From: Nitrospiraceae bacterium UBA2166
GTDB lineage: Bacteria; Nitrospirota; Nitrospiria; Nitrospirales; UBA2166
Length of the DNA stretch: 60,587 nucleotides
Reading direction: 5' to 3'
Assembly (NCBI GenBank): GCA_002328825.1
Contig: DCWI01000097.1
Span: 1 to 60,587 of the forward strand
The notes beneath the pieces are model-generated. The model ran no database searches. It saw only the letters and a program-made list of their open reading frames with translations, and had not been told where the DNA came from. Positions 42,315 through 51,988 of this stretch are shown in pieces (positions within the stretch are counted from its first letter, which is position 1; each line of letters opens with the position of its first letter). A program made the translations under genes and the position numbers.

Positions 42315-42501
42315 CCCATCGATTTTTTGTTAGCAACAGAATGTTAGGTGATGATGGTCCTGGCTTCATCGTGTTCAAGTGCCGATGAGAAATTACGCGG
42401 TAGTGGAATAGTTTTGGATGGCCCCATCGATAAAACCGTAATTCTATGCCTAGAATTCTCCATTGAATTCCAATCCAGTAATCTGATATAGCACAACTAC
42501 T

Positions 42502-42975
42502 CTATATGACGAAGTTGATGTTCAGGATTTCATAGGTCACGGTTTTGCTCGGTGTAATGACCTCGACTTCCTCTCCAATGCGGTGCCCAATCAGAGCACG
42601 TCCCACTGGCGATTGAACGGAAATTTTCCCTTCCTTAAAATTGCTTTCTTCTTGTCCTACGAGCGTATAGCAATATTTCGTGTTGGTTGTGATATCTCGA
42701 AGATCAACCGTTGCGCCAAATACAATCTTGTCCTTGGGGCCTTTGCTCGGATCAATAATTTCAAGTTCCCCAAGCTTTGCTTGAAGCATCTGAATCTTCC
42801 CTTCAATGAAACTTTGTTTGTCCTTTGCAGCTTCATATTCAGCATTTTCGGAAAGATCTCCGTGAGAGCGAGCTTCTGCAATGGCTTTGATCACACTTGG
42901 TCGTTCCTTCTTAATGAGCTGCTCTAGCTCTGCTTGCAACATTTCGTAGCCTTTTTTCGTAATGGGTGCTTTCAT
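42502..42975 (-). CDS. greA: Transcription elongation factor GreA
   Basis: GreA rescues backtracked RNA polymerase by stimulating transcript cleavage. The start at 42975 (MKAPITKKGYEML) gives 157 residues, near the usual 158; a TTG six bases upstream is an alternative. The N-terminal coiled coil carries the acidic tip DLSENAEYEAAKDKQ (about 41-55), and the C-terminal domain ends SPVGRALIGHRIGEEVEV. AGGAG lies 10 bases before the ATG, and TATACT at 43024-43019 is a likely -10 box. It is convergent with bioA. Confidence 0.97.
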   Translation of the reverse strand: MKAPITKKGYEMLQAELEQLIKKERPSVIKAIAEARSHGDLSENAEYEAAKDKQSFIEGKIQMLQAKLGELEIIDPSKGPKDKIVFGATVDLRDITTNTKYCYTLVGQEESNFKEGKISVQSPVGRALIGHRIGEEVEVITPSKTVTYEILNINFVI

Positions 42976-43018
42976 ATTCAATGGACTCCTTCTATTCAGT
43001 AATAAAGTTAGGATCTCA

Positions 43019-43024
43019 GTATAG
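43019..43024 (-). promoter_or_regulatory. Likely -10 box of greA
   Basis: TATACT on the minus strand (5 of 6 matches), placing the transcription start near 43012, 37 bases before the greA ATG. The -35 region (a TTTGCG-like hexamer) is weak. Confidence 0.35.
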
Positions 43025-43190
43025 TAAGATTATTTTTTCCGCAAAATTGTTCACTAAAATGAGGCCTATTTTCTATCGGACTAGATAAAAGTACCATTGG
43101 AAGTTAGATTTTTAAAGTACAGAATACTCTTTATTTGCTATGGCCAGTATGCTCAATCAAAGGATCGCATAGTAAATAAAATCAGAATGA

Positions 43191-44504
43191 CTATATTATA
43201 TGCTGTGATCCCGCAGCGTGGATTCCATCCTTTTCTCGTACGGTCCATAGTATTACCAAACCTATGAGAAAGAATCCCGCCATGGAAAGTGCTGCCGGAC
43301 GTTGGCTGCCTGCCATCGTGGTGATTTGACCGTAGATCAGTGGCCCTATTATTGCCGCAAATTTCCCGCTAACAGAGAAAAATCCAAAAAACTCTCCAAC
43401 TTTGTCACGAGGCGTAAAGTATCCAATGAGGGTTCGACTTGCAGATTGGTTTGATCCCAGTGCAACTCCAGCAATCAATCCCAAAATATAGAATTGCACG
43501 GCAGTTTGAACAAAGTAGGCTCCAAGAGCTACTCCAACCCAGATTATCAAAGTGGCCATAATTGGTTTTCGTGGCCCAACCCGATCGACAATTATTCCAA
43601 AAACGTATGCGCCAAAAGCTGCAGCAAGCTGGACAATGAGAAAGTAGAGAATTAGTTCCGCTGGGGTAAATTCTAGCACTCTGCTCGCAAAAATACCTGC
43701 AAATAGAATGACAGTATTTATGCCGTCAGTGTAGATGAGGTAGGCAATCAGGTACTTAAACAGCTCTTTATATCGTGTAATTTCACTATAGGTTCGTCGT
43801 AGCCGTTGGAAGCCGATAGTCCAAAGAGATTCTTCTGTAACAAACGAATATGAAATTGCCCGTTCCTTTAGATAGAGAAAGAGAGGTAGGCTGGCAAGGG
43901 AAAAAAATAGGGCGGTCATCACAAAGCTAAGTCGATAGTTGAGGAGATTCTCTGCTCCCAATCCTCCCTCAAGCAGTGGGTAGGCAAGTGCTAGCGCGCA
44001 AATCCCCCCAACATACCCTAAACCCCAACCATAGCCGGAAATTCGCCCAATATTTGATCTAGTTGAGATTTCGACCAGAAATGCGCTATAGAGCACAAAC
44101 CCGAGATCAAAACCAATGTTGGCTAAGCCAAAGACAATAAGGCCAAACCAGATATCTCCTGAGGTGACAAAATACAGACTTGCCGTGCTAATAACACAGA
44201 GTGCTGTGCAACATCCTAACAAAGGTTTTTTCGTGGCCGTTGCATCAGCTGTTGCTCCTAAAATTGGAGAACACAGCGCGACCAGAAACATCGAACACGC
44301 ATATCCCCAACTCCAGAGCTGTTCGGGGCTGTACTCCGATGTGCTCGCGACAATCTGCACAAAATAGACACTGTACCCAAGAGTAAGAATCAAAATTGCA
44401 AACGAGGAGTTAGCAAAGTCAAAAAAACACCATGACAGGATCTCACGACGAGTAACTGGTTCGTTTTTATTGCTGCAGGGAGAATCGAATGCTGAGCACA
44501 TCAC
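43191..44504 (-). CDS. MFS transporter, UMF1/Atg22-like family
   Basis: A 437-residue major facilitator protein with about 12 membrane helices. The N-terminal EILSWCFFDFANSSFAILI is typical of the UMF1 (Atg22-like) group. DRVGPRKPIM in the second half is the MFS loop motif. Related proteins are suggested to move amino acids or solutes, but the substrate is unknown. It follows nagZ by two bases, which suggests coupling and a possible role in recycling cell-wall products; this is inference only. Confidence 0.88.
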   Translation of the reverse strand: MMCSAFDSPCSNKNEPVTRREILSWCFFDFANSSFAILILTLGYSVYFVQIVASTSEYSPEQLWSWGYACSMFLVALCSPILGATADATATKKPLLGCCTALCVISTASLYFVTSGDIWFGLIVFGLANIGFDLGFVLYSAFLVEISTRSNIGRISGYGWGLGYVGGICALALAYPLLEGGLGAENLLNYRLSFVMTALFFSLASLPLFLYLKERAISYSFVTEESLWTIGFQRLRRTYSEITRYKELFKYLIAYLIYTDGINTVILFAGIFASRVLEFTPAELILYFLIVQLAAAFGAYVFGIIVDRVGPRKPIMATLIIWVGVALGAYFVQTAVQFYILGLIAGVALGSNQSASRTLIGYFTPRDKVGEFFGFFSVSGKFAAIIGPLIYGQITTMAGSQRPAALSMAGFFLIGLVILWTVREKDGIHAAGSQHII

Positions 44505-44506
44505 TG

Positions 44507-45607
44507 TTACGAGGAATGCAATGACAACGCAGAAGACCTAGATTTCACAGTGTCAATGATTTGTTTGTGTGCGGCAATTCCCACTATCTTTGTTACCTTC
44601 TCAGGATCTGCAGGGGCATGCGGAAAGACATATTGTGTTTTGAAGTCAATAATACGCTTGAATGACTCGTTGATTCGTGATAGTGCAATGCGTCCATTGA
44701 TTGTTGCTTTATAGACAGCATCCATAGCAGCGACCTGCTTCTCGCTATTATGGCAAATGAGTAAGTGATCTGTGCCAGCTTTAATCGCGATAATAGCGGC
44801 CTCTTGAATCTCTGTGTGATCAGTGATCGCCTTCATCTCAAGATCATCGCTAAAGATGAGGCCATTAAATAGAAGCTTTTCGCGAAGAAGTCTTGTTTGA
44901 ATTAATTGTGACAAACTCGCCGGATAGAGCTGGTCAAGCTGTGGATATTGTACATGGGCGGTCATGATCGCAGGAAGACCTTTTGCAATAAGAGTCTGGA
45001 AAGGACGACATTCACGTTCTCTCAGTTGCTCTGCTGAGAGAGAGACTATCGGAAGCTCATGATGCGAATCCACATTGGTATCGCCATGTCCAGGAAAGTG
45101 TTTTCCACATGGCATAATTCCTTGTTCCTGATATGCTCTAATTGTTGCCCACCCTAAACGAGACACTATATTTGGATTGGCCCCAAAACTCCGTTCACTG
45201 ATGATAGGGTTATCAGAATTTGTGTTCAAATCAAGCACAGGAGCATAGTTGAGATTCACCCCTATTGCACTAAGTTCGCATGCACCAACTGATGCCACAG
45301 ATGTGACCAATTTTTCTGAGCCATGACGGCCAAGTTCACCACTACTTGGCAACGGAGTAAGGCCTCCAGAAAAACGAAACACGGTTCCACCCTCGTGGTC
45401 AATTGAGATCCAAAGAGGTGTTTCAGGAGAATGCTCCTGCAATTTGTTGGCAAGCATTGCAGCTTGAACATGATTGTCGAGGTTTCGCGCGAATAGAATG
45501 ACGCCGCCAGGCTTGTAGGAAGCGAGTATGTGAGCGAGGTCAGCTGAGACAGCAGTCCCTTGAAACCCAAGAATAAATAGCTGCCCAATTTTCGCTTTTA
45601 GATTCAC
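44507..45607 (-). CDS. nagZ: Beta-N-acetylhexosaminidase
   Basis: NagZ (glycoside hydrolase family 3) removes GlcNAc from muropeptides in peptidoglycan recycling. The 366-residue protein has IGQLFILGFQG, the ISIDHEGGTVFR segment, CGKHFPGHGDTNVDSHHELP with the mobile catalytic loop, and the nucleophile in IFSDDLEMKA (about 248-257). GTG start; AAGGA precedes it and GTGA overlaps the pepA stop. It has no signal peptide, in line with a cytosolic enzyme. Confidence 0.95.
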   Translation of the reverse strand: MNLKAKIGQLFILGFQGTAVSADLAHILASYKPGGVILFARNLDNHVQAAMLANKLQEHSPETPLWISIDHEGGTVFRFSGGLTPLPSSGELGRHGSEKLVTSVASVGACELSAIGVNLNYAPVLDLNTNSDNPIISERSFGANPNIVSRLGWATIRAYQEQGIMPCGKHFPGHGDTNVDSHHELPIVSLSAEQLRERECRPFQTLIAKGLPAIMTAHVQYPQLDQLYPASLSQLIQTRLLREKLLFNGLIFSDDLEMKAITDHTEIQEAAIIAIKAGTDHLLICHNSEKQVAAMDAVYKATINGRIALSRINESFKRIIDFKTQYVFPHAPADPEKVTKIVGIAAHKQIIDTVKSRSSALSLHSS

Positions 45608-47124
45608 AAAGGTTTTCCTGCAAGGTCTTGCAGAAGTTCAATAATTAGTCGTGCTCCTATGCCTGTTGGGCCTTTGGGTATATATGGTCGTGCAGATTCT
45701 CCCCAATCTGTACCTGCTATATCAAGATGTACCCATGGGCAGCCGTCATCGACAAAATGACTAAGGAATGCCGCTGCTGTAATTGTTCCACCTCCTCGAC
45801 CACCAATATTGCGAACATCTGCGACATCGCTTTTAATTTGCTCTTTGTATTCGTCCCATAATGGAAGTTGCCACGCTCGTTCACCAATAAACTCTCCGAT
45901 TCGTTTGACACGATTGATAAGGGCATCATCGTTTCCTAATACCCCAATGGCGTGTCTTCCAAGTGCAACGAACACAGCTCCCGTAAGCGTGGCGATATCA
46001 ATGACCGCGGCAGGTTTATACCTCATCGCATAGGCTAAGCCATCGGCTAAAATAAGACGTCCTTCCGCATCGGTATTTAGGACTTCTATCGTTTTTCCAG
46101 AGAGGCTTGTTAGGATATCTCCTGGTTTTGTTGCCAAACCTCCAGGCATGTTTTCGGTTGCTGGAATAATTCCTACAACATTGAGTGGAAGTTTCAGTTT
46201 AGCAATCGCACGAATCGTTTGAAGAACAATGGCTCCCCCAGTCATATCAGCCTTCATCCGCTCCATATTTTCTGATGGTTTGAGCGAAATTCCTCCCGTA
46301 TCAAATGTAACCGCTTTTCCAACAAGTACGATGGGATTTGCGGTTCTTGGCACACCAGTGTATTCGAGCACGATAAATTGTGGGGGCTCGTGGCTTCCTC
46401 GTGCCACACCTAGATACGCACCCATCCCTAATTTCTTTGTTTTTACTCGATCCAAGATCGTGCATCGAATGCCTCGTGCTTTTGCGATCGTTCTTGCTTC
46501 TGATGCCAAAGCTGATGGTGTCAAAACATTGGATGGGTGATTACAGAGATCCCGAACGGAATTTACAGCTTCAGCTACAACGCAAGCTCGTTGGGCACCA
46601 GCTCGCATCATGCCTACTCCATTCTCTTCTCGAGTGAGCAGCGTAATTCCCCGAATAGGTTTTGGTGATTTTTCGCGACTCATTTGATAATACTTGAATT
46701 GGTAGAGTCCAAGGAGACATCCCTCGATCATAGCCTGACTTGTTATTTCCAAAGTCGTTCTGGCTATTCCTTGCTCCGGAGCCGCAAGAGTAAACGATGT
46801 AACCCCAAGTAACCGCATAGCTTTACTAACAGTTCCCATCGCTTGACGAATTGAATCAATCCGTACTTCTGTTTTCTTTCCAAGGCCAACAAGAACGATT
46901 CGCTTTGCGGGCAATTCCCCATTTATATGGAGAATTGAAACCTGATTGAGCTTTCCTTGAAATTCTCCGCTCCTAAGATGCGTCCGAAGACGTCCTCGTA
47001 GTACTTTATTTAGGTGCGCAATGGCTCCGTCAACTTTTCCGACATCTTGGTATCTTGACACGATGATAGCCTCAGTACGCTCTTTTTCGATAAGCCCCTT
47101 CTTGACTTTTACACTAGTTGACAC
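45604..47124 (-). CDS. pepA: Leucyl aminopeptidase (M17)
   Basis: A two-metal hexameric aminopeptidase that trims N-terminal residues. The C-terminal catalytic domain has VGKAVTFDTGGISLKPS, the metal-binding NTDAEGRL and the region with the active Lys and Arg. I set the start at GTG 47124, because GGAGG lies seven bases upstream and the product, 506 residues, matches E. coli PepA (503). GTG 47181 is in frame but adds 19 atypical residues. It is coupled to nagZ. Confidence 0.95.
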   Translation of the reverse strand: MSTSVKVKKGLIEKERTEAIIVSRYQDVGKVDGAIAHLNKVLRGRLRTHLRSGEFQGKLNQVSILHINGELPAKRIVLVGLGKKTEVRIDSIRQAMGTVSKAMRLLGVTSFTLAAPEQGIARTTLEITSQAMIEGCLLGLYQFKYYQMSREKSPKPIRGITLLTREENGVGMMRAGAQRACVVAEAVNSVRDLCNHPSNVLTPSALASEARTIAKARGIRCTILDRVKTKKLGMGAYLGVARGSHEPPQFIVLEYTGVPRTANPIVLVGKAVTFDTGGISLKPSENMERMKADMTGGAIVLQTIRAIAKLKLPLNVVGIIPATENMPGGLATKPGDILTSLSGKTIEVLNTDAEGRLILADGLAYAMRYKPAAVIDIATLTGAVFVALGRHAIGVLGNDDALINRVKRIGEFIGERAWQLPLWDEYKEQIKSDVADVRNIGGRGGGTITAAAFLSHFVDDGCPWVHLDIAGTDWGESARPYIPKGPTGIGARLIIELLQDLAGKPL

Positions 47125-47173
47125 AAGCTGCCCTCCATAAATGTTGTTGTAATGGCTTATGATCCGTTGTGTC

Positions 47174-47812
47174 TTAGACACCTTTAGCTAGTGGACTCCA
47201 AATATATTTATGAATCTGTAGTTGAACTCGCACCTTCAAGCTGGATTGAAGGATCCAATCGCTCAGAATAGAAGGTTTTAAAACTCCAAAGACGGGCGAA
47301 AATAAGATTGGACAACGGCCATCAATTTCATACTGTTCAATTACTGAAATTGCCCAATCGTAGTCCGCCCGATCCGCAATAACAAATTTAACCTCATCTT
47401 TACACTGTAATGCGTTAATGTTTTCCCAGTTCATATATTTCGTCATTCCGCTTCCAGGACACTTCACGTCCATAATGACATGCGCTCGAGCATCGATCGG
47501 GGTAATATCAATAGTTCCGCTAGTTTCAATGAGCACCGTATTTCCATCGTTACATAAACGTTCAATAAGTGGGATTACTTCTGGCTTGTCAAGAGGCTCA
47601 CCTCCAGTAATTTCAACCAATACAGTCTTATAGCTGTGGATCCTTTCACAGATATGGTCGATCGTCATATCTGTGCCCCCATAAAAAGCGTATGCCGTAT
47701 CGCACCATGAGCAGCGAAGTGAACAACCCGTAAGACGAACAAAGACACACGGAAGGCCAACATATGTTGACTCTCCTTGAATGCTACAATAAATCTCTTC
47801 AACCTTCATCAT
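47174..47812 (-). CDS. queE: 7-carboxy-7-deazaguanine synthase
   Basis: QueE is a radical SAM enzyme that forms the deazaguanine ring in queuosine synthesis. The 212-residue protein has the cluster motif C30-x3-C34-x2-C37 in GCSLRCSWCDT. ITGGEPLDKP follows for SAM binding, and EEIYCSIQGES is at the N-terminus. A GGAG site precedes the ATG. queC and queD are not in the window; no preQ1 riboswitch is seen. Confidence 0.96.
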   Translation of the reverse strand: MMKVEEIYCSIQGESTYVGLPCVFVRLTGCSLRCSWCDTAYAFYGGTDMTIDHICERIHSYKTVLVEITGGEPLDKPEVIPLIERLCNDGNTVLIETSGTIDITPIDARAHVIMDVKCPGSGMTKYMNWENINALQCKDEVKFVIADRADYDWAISVIEQYEIDGRCPILFSPVFGVLKPSILSDWILQSSLKVRVQLQIHKYIWSPLAKGV

Positions 47813-47941
47813 GTTGAAAAACTCCGAGAGGTTTGCAATCAGTGCGCCTTAGTGGATTCAACTACATTCTTGTTCAGCTTTGAGTGCAACAATTTTCACA
47901 TCCCAATGGCTTGAATGATACAGAAGAAATATTAGTGTGAG

Positions 47942-48886
47942 TCACTCTTGAGAAGCATTTTTTCTCGCGATCTCAACATTGCGTTGCAGCCCTTCGTGTT
48001 TTGTTCGTTTCAGAGCACTCTTTTTAAATGTTGCTTGAAATTCTGACAGCGTTTGGTGCGCTAGTTTTTTAAGATCTGGGCTGAGGGCATAGGCACGAGG
48101 TGCAAATGCACGTTCAGATGTTGGGGTTGCATGCTCATTATATGGGCAAATATCAAGACAATCGTCACAGCCAAAAATTCGATTTCCGATGTTAGAATGG
48201 TAGAGATCTGGGATGGGACCACGATGTTCAATAGTTAAATATGAAATACATTTTGTTGCGTCAAGTACGTAGGGTTCAGGAATGGCGTCTGTAGGACAAA
48301 TCTCAATACACAATCGACATGCCCCACATTGATCACGAGCAGGAATATCAGGTTCCAAATTAATGGTGAGCAGAACCTCGCCTAAGAGAAGCCAAGATCC
48401 GTAATCTGCTGAAACTAAATTTGAATGCTTCCCAATCCACCCAATGCCAGCACGTTGTGCCCATGCTTTTTCAAGAATCGGTCCGGTGTCAACATAGGCG
48501 AGAGATTCACACTGCACGCCCTCTTTTTTTGCCTCTGCACTGATCCAAGTTGCAAGTTGACGAACCCAGTTAGTGATTACGTAATGATAGTCATCTCCCC
48601 ATGCATAGCGTGAAATGCGCCCTTTCCCTTTAGTTTCTTGCGGAGTATTATTTGTATAGTAGTTTACGGCGACTGACACGACTGACTGGACATCGGGCAA
48701 TACATTCTTTATGTCCCCTCTCTTGCTGGCTGTCCGTTCCATCCAATGCATCTCTCCATGAAACCCTCGGCTAAGCCAGGCACGAAACTGGTCTTCTGCT
48801 TCTCCATCCGACTCGACTCGACTAATCCCAACTTGAGTAAACCCGAGAGAGTAGGCCTTGTTTTTAATACGTTCCTTGAAGGTCAT
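47942..48886 (-). CDS. queG: Epoxyqueuosine reductase
   Basis: QueG reduces epoxyqueuosine in tRNA to queuosine, the last step of the pathway, using a cobalamin-like cofactor and two [4Fe-4S] clusters. The 314 residues include the catalytic Asp near 133 (AYVDTGPILEK). Clusters are bound by C187, C190, C193 and C197 (CGACRLCIEICP) and by C240, C243 and C247 (CDDCLDICPYN). It belongs with queE, 129 bases downstream. An inverted repeat GAGAGTG-N11-CACTCTC precedes it at 48918-48942. Confidence 0.96.
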   Translation of the reverse strand: MTFKERIKNKAYSLGFTQVGISRVESDGEAEDQFRAWLSRGFHGEMHWMERTASKRGDIKNVLPDVQSVVSVAVNYYTNNTPQETKGKGRISRYAWGDDYHYVITNWVRQLATWISAEAKKEGVQCESLAYVDTGPILEKAWAQRAGIGWIGKHSNLVSADYGSWLLLGEVLLTINLEPDIPARDQCGACRLCIEICPTDAIPEPYVLDATKCISYLTIEHRGPIPDLYHSNIGNRIFGCDDCLDICPYNEHATPTSERAFAPRAYALSPDLKKLAHQTLSEFQATFKKSALKRTKHEGLQRNVEIARKNASQE

Positions 48887-48917
48887 AATTCAAACTCTGA
48901 TGTCATATATTCAGATA

Positions 48918-48942
48918 GAGAGTGAAACGTCACCACACTCTC
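48918..48942. promoter_or_regulatory. Inverted repeat upstream of queG
   Basis: A perfect 7-base dyad, GAGAGTG and CACTCTC, with an 11-base centre, 32 bases before the queG ATG. It could be an operator or a leader hairpin. There is no T run after it in the queG direction. Confidence 0.35.
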
Positions 48943-49075
48943 AAAAACAAGTAATCCTACTAAATGCAATTAAGTCCATGGCAACAGAGCACTCTTTAAT
49001 TCAATTTTGCTCTAGCTAATAATCGTACGTTTCGACACAGTTTTCCAATATAATCTCTTTTATCTATCCGTACCA

Positions 49076-50260
49076 TCACGGAAACCTAAACTCTTGTTTC
49101 TGTATACTTCCCAAGCCTTGCTGCACAAGTGTCTCTTTATCTAAGGTTTCTTCAAATTTTCGGATTAGCCCAAGCTTCGGTCGAATGGCCGGATGTGCAG
49201 GCATAAATAGCGTGCAACAATCCTGATCTGGGATAATTGAAGTTTCATAGGTCCCTATAGATTTGGCTTGAGTGATTATTTCAATTTTGTCCATGGCAAT
49301 AAGTGGCCGTAGAAGAGGAAGTTGTGCTGCGTCTTCAATAACTGCAAGGTTGTCAGGAACTTGTGACGCAACCTGTCCAAGACTATCCCCAGTTATCAAG
49401 GCCCACGCGCGGTGTTGCCGCGCAATTTGTTCGGCAATCCTAATCATAAATCGCCTATAGAGGATAATACGAAAAGCAGGTGGGACACACAGTACAATCT
49501 GACGCTGAATGTCCCCAAATGGAACGAGATAGAGCATTGACTGATATTGATATTGGGTAAGGTGGGAGACAAGTTCTTCAGCTTTTTCTTGGGAGGCACG
49601 ACTAAGAAACGGATGGCTGTGGAAATGCACAAAAATCTGGCGGGAGCCTCGTTTCATCATGCGATAGGCTGCCACAGGGGAATCAATGCCACCGGAAAGA
49701 AGGCATACTGTTGTACCACTCATGCCTAGAGTGAGTCCTCCCGGCCCAGGCAGTCTTGCAAATGATACGTAGGCAGAGTCAATCAAGAGCTCAATATAAA
49801 TGGTGAGATCAGGATTAGTAAGATTGACTTTCCGTCCAGTGAGTTCTTGGATATATCCTCCCATTTCTCGACTAACATCCATTGATGTCTTGGGAAACCT
49901 TTTATCTCCGCGTTTAGTGGTGATCCGAAATGACTGGAATTGTTGCGAGTAAATTACAGATCCCAAAGCCTCTTTGAGGCTATCTAGATCTCCTGTGGGG
50001 TCTATGGAAGATGCAAATGCCAAAGAAAAGTTAGCAATACCAAAGACAGCAGATATTCGAAGTTGCAGAGATTTCCACAATTGTGAAATGTCAGTCCCAT
50101 TTTCAACTTGAAGACGGATTCTTCCTGGAAGCGAAGTTATGCTAATAATGTCCAGATCTCTGGTAGCCAGCTTGAGATTATTGATTAACTGGCGAACGAG
50201 AATGGATCGGTTTCGCCCTTTTAAAGCTAATTCGTGATAATGGGCGATGACACACCACAT
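49076..50260 (-). CDS. thiI: tRNA 4-thiouridine synthase ThiI (without rhodanese domain)
   Basis: ThiI adenylates U8 of tRNA and directs sulfur transfer to make 4-thiouridine. The 394-residue protein has an N-terminal ferredoxin-like and THUMP region (about 60-165) and the PP-loop LLSGGIDSPVAAY (187-199). The adenylation domain continues to the end. It lacks the C-terminal rhodanese domain of E. coli ThiI (482 residues), as many bacterial ThiI proteins do, so it needs a separate sulfur carrier. It starts seven bases after the trxB stop codon. Confidence 0.95.
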   Translation of the reverse strand: MWCVIAHYHELALKGRNRSILVRQLINNLKLATRDLDIISITSLPGRIRLQVENGTDISQLWKSLQLRISAVFGIANFSLAFASSIDPTGDLDSLKEALGSVIYSQQFQSFRITTKRGDKRFPKTSMDVSREMGGYIQELTGRKVNLTNPDLTIYIELLIDSAYVSFARLPGPGGLTLGMSGTTVCLLSGGIDSPVAAYRMMKRGSRQIFVHFHSHPFLSRASQEKAEELVSHLTQYQYQSMLYLVPFGDIQRQIVLCVPPAFRIILYRRFMIRIAEQIARQHRAWALITGDSLGQVASQVPDNLAVIEDAAQLPLLRPLIAMDKIEIITQAKSIGTYETSIIPDQDCCTLFMPAHPAIRPKLGLIRKFEETLDKETLVQQGLGSIQKQEFRFP

Positions 50261-50266
50261 CTGATG

Positions 50267-51187
50267 TCAGTGATCTTCTTGCTCGAGAAAACGTTCAACA
50301 TCAATTGCCGCCATACAACCGGATCCTGCGGCTGTCACCGCCTGGCGATAAACATGATCTTGAACATCGCCAGCGGCAAATACGCCTGGAATATTTGTCT
50401 TACTACCATCATGAGTTATCAAGTATCCCTGTTCATCCATATCGAGCTGATCCACAAAAAGCTTTGTAGTTGGCGTGTGGCCGATTGCGATAAATACACC
50501 AGAGCAAGGCACATCTGTAAGTGTATTGGTTTTTAGATTTCGCAACTTAACCCCTTGAACAATATTATCCCCATACACTTCTTCAACAACGGAATCCCAG
50601 ATGAATTTCACCTTTTTATTTCGAAATGCACGTTCTTGCATAATCTTTGATGCTCGCAGTGAGTCACGTCGATGAACAATCGTCACAGTCGAGGCAAATT
50701 TCGTCAAAAACGTTCCTTCCTCCATCGCTGAATCTCCACCACCAACAACAATCAGTTCTTTTTCCTTAAAAAATGCCCCATCACATGTTGCACAGGTAGA
50801 GACACCCTGTCCAAGATATTTCTGTTCAGAGTCAATATTAAGCATCAGTGCGGTAGCCCCAGTCGCAATAATGAGAGTTTGAGTTTCGATTTGTCGTTTT
50901 TCGGCAAGAGTGATCTTAAATGGACACGTTTTCAAATCAACCGATCGAACGTCTCCCGTCAAAAACTCAGCTCCAAAACGTGAAGCCTGCTCTCTCATAT
51001 TCTGCATAAGCTGTGCGCCCATAATGCCCTGAGGAAACCCCGGGTAATTTTCAACCTCGGTGGTGAGAGTAAGTTGACCTCCGGCTTGAAGGCCCTCAAT
51101 CACCAACGGTGAAAGGTTCGCTCGGGCACAATAGAGTGCAGCGGTGAGACCGGCAGGACCTGACCCAACAATAACAACTTTGTGCAT
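50267..51187 (-). CDS. trxB: Thioredoxin reductase
   Basis: TrxB passes electrons from NADPH through FAD to thioredoxin. The 306 residues show the FAD-binding VGSGPAGLTAALY (7-19), the redox-active C132-A-T-C135 in STCATCDGAFF, the NADPH-binding VGGGDSAMEEG and the C-terminal FAD motif GVFAAGDVQD. GGAGG lies before the ATG. trxA lies about 2.6 kb upstream on the same strand. Confidence 0.97.
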   Translation of the reverse strand: MHKVVIVGSGPAGLTAALYCARANLSPLVIEGLQAGGQLTLTTEVENYPGFPQGIMGAQLMQNMREQASRFGAEFLTGDVRSVDLKTCPFKITLAEKRQIETQTLIIATGATALMLNIDSEQKYLGQGVSTCATCDGAFFKEKELIVVGGGDSAMEEGTFLTKFASTVTIVHRRDSLRASKIMQERAFRNKKVKFIWDSVVEEVYGDNIVQGVKLRNLKTNTLTDVPCSGVFIAIGHTPTTKLFVDQLDMDEQGYLITHDGSKTNIPGVFAAGDVQDHVYRQAVTAAGSGCMAAIDVERFLEQEDH

Positions 51188-51228
51188 TATTCTTCCTCCA
51201 AGACTATATTAGTCAACTCGGAAATACT

Positions 51229-51837
51229 TCAAAGGTGAGGTACAAGTTGAAGCGTATTGTATGCTTTCTGAACTTCTCTTCTCAAATCTTCTAGTGGAAT
51301 TCTCGTATCAAAAACATACCCTGCATCGCGCCGTTTTTGTAAGAGAGGAAACTGCGAGTTTATTCGCTCCAATGCCTCAAAGCGGCGCAAATGATCTCTC
51401 TTTATAATCCGGCGTATCTGTGTCTCTTTGTCAACATAAGCAACAATGATGTGATCAAAATATCGCTGCATCTTGGTCTCAAATAAGAGAGGGATGTCAA
51501 ATATGAGCACTCCATTCGGATAATCTTTCGCAAGAATATTCGCGCGACGCTGATATTCGGCATAAATCCATGGATGAATGATAGCATTGAGCTGCTGTCG
51601 TTTCGGAGCATTGCTAAAAATAAGACTTCCAAGCCTTAGCCGGTCAATTTCACGGTTTCGCTTAACAATGTCTCCTCCAAATGTCCTAACGATTGCTCTC
51701 CAAACCTCAGAATCAGGACGCACGGCTTTCTTAGCTAGTGCATCTGCGTCGATGAGATGAGCTCCGCAGTTAACCATCAAACGAGCTACAAGACTTTTAC
51801 CGCTAGCAATGCCTCCTGTCAACGCAACCTTAACCAC
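51229..51837 (-). CDS. coaE: Dephospho-CoA kinase
   Basis: CoaE phosphorylates dephospho-CoA, the last step of coenzyme A synthesis. The 202-residue P-loop kinase starts KVALTGGIASGKS (3-15). DADALAKKAV and the FDIPLLFET motif follow, as usual. GTG start with a weak ribosome binding site. It is 41 bases before trxB. Confidence 0.96.
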   Translation of the reverse strand: MVKVALTGGIASGKSLVARLMVNCGAHLIDADALAKKAVRPDSEVWRAIVRTFGGDIVKRNREIDRLRLGSLIFSNAPKRQQLNAIIHPWIYAEYQRRANILAKDYPNGVLIFDIPLLFETKMQRYFDHIIVAYVDKETQIRRIIKRDHLRRFEALERINSQFPLLQKRRDAGYVFDTRIPLEDLRREVQKAYNTLQLVPHL

Positions 51838-51988
51838 AGTAGGGTCCCAAGAAATTCATGTGCATAGTTCCAAAAAATATATCAGGTGAGATTGATTGCT
51901 GGTACATCATGTATATCCTGCATCACCGTTTCCAATGCAGTCTTAAGATGCTATTTCAAATGACACCTGCGATATTTCAGCGTACCCA

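Noticed and set aside
42313..42437. Repeated CCCATCGAT motif after bioA (two copies about 110 bases apart)
   Set aside because: Nine-base repeats at this spacing are easily expected by chance and no further copies were noticed nearby.
47813..47941. preQ1 riboswitch before queE
   Set aside because: The characteristic short stem and A-rich tail are not present in the gap.
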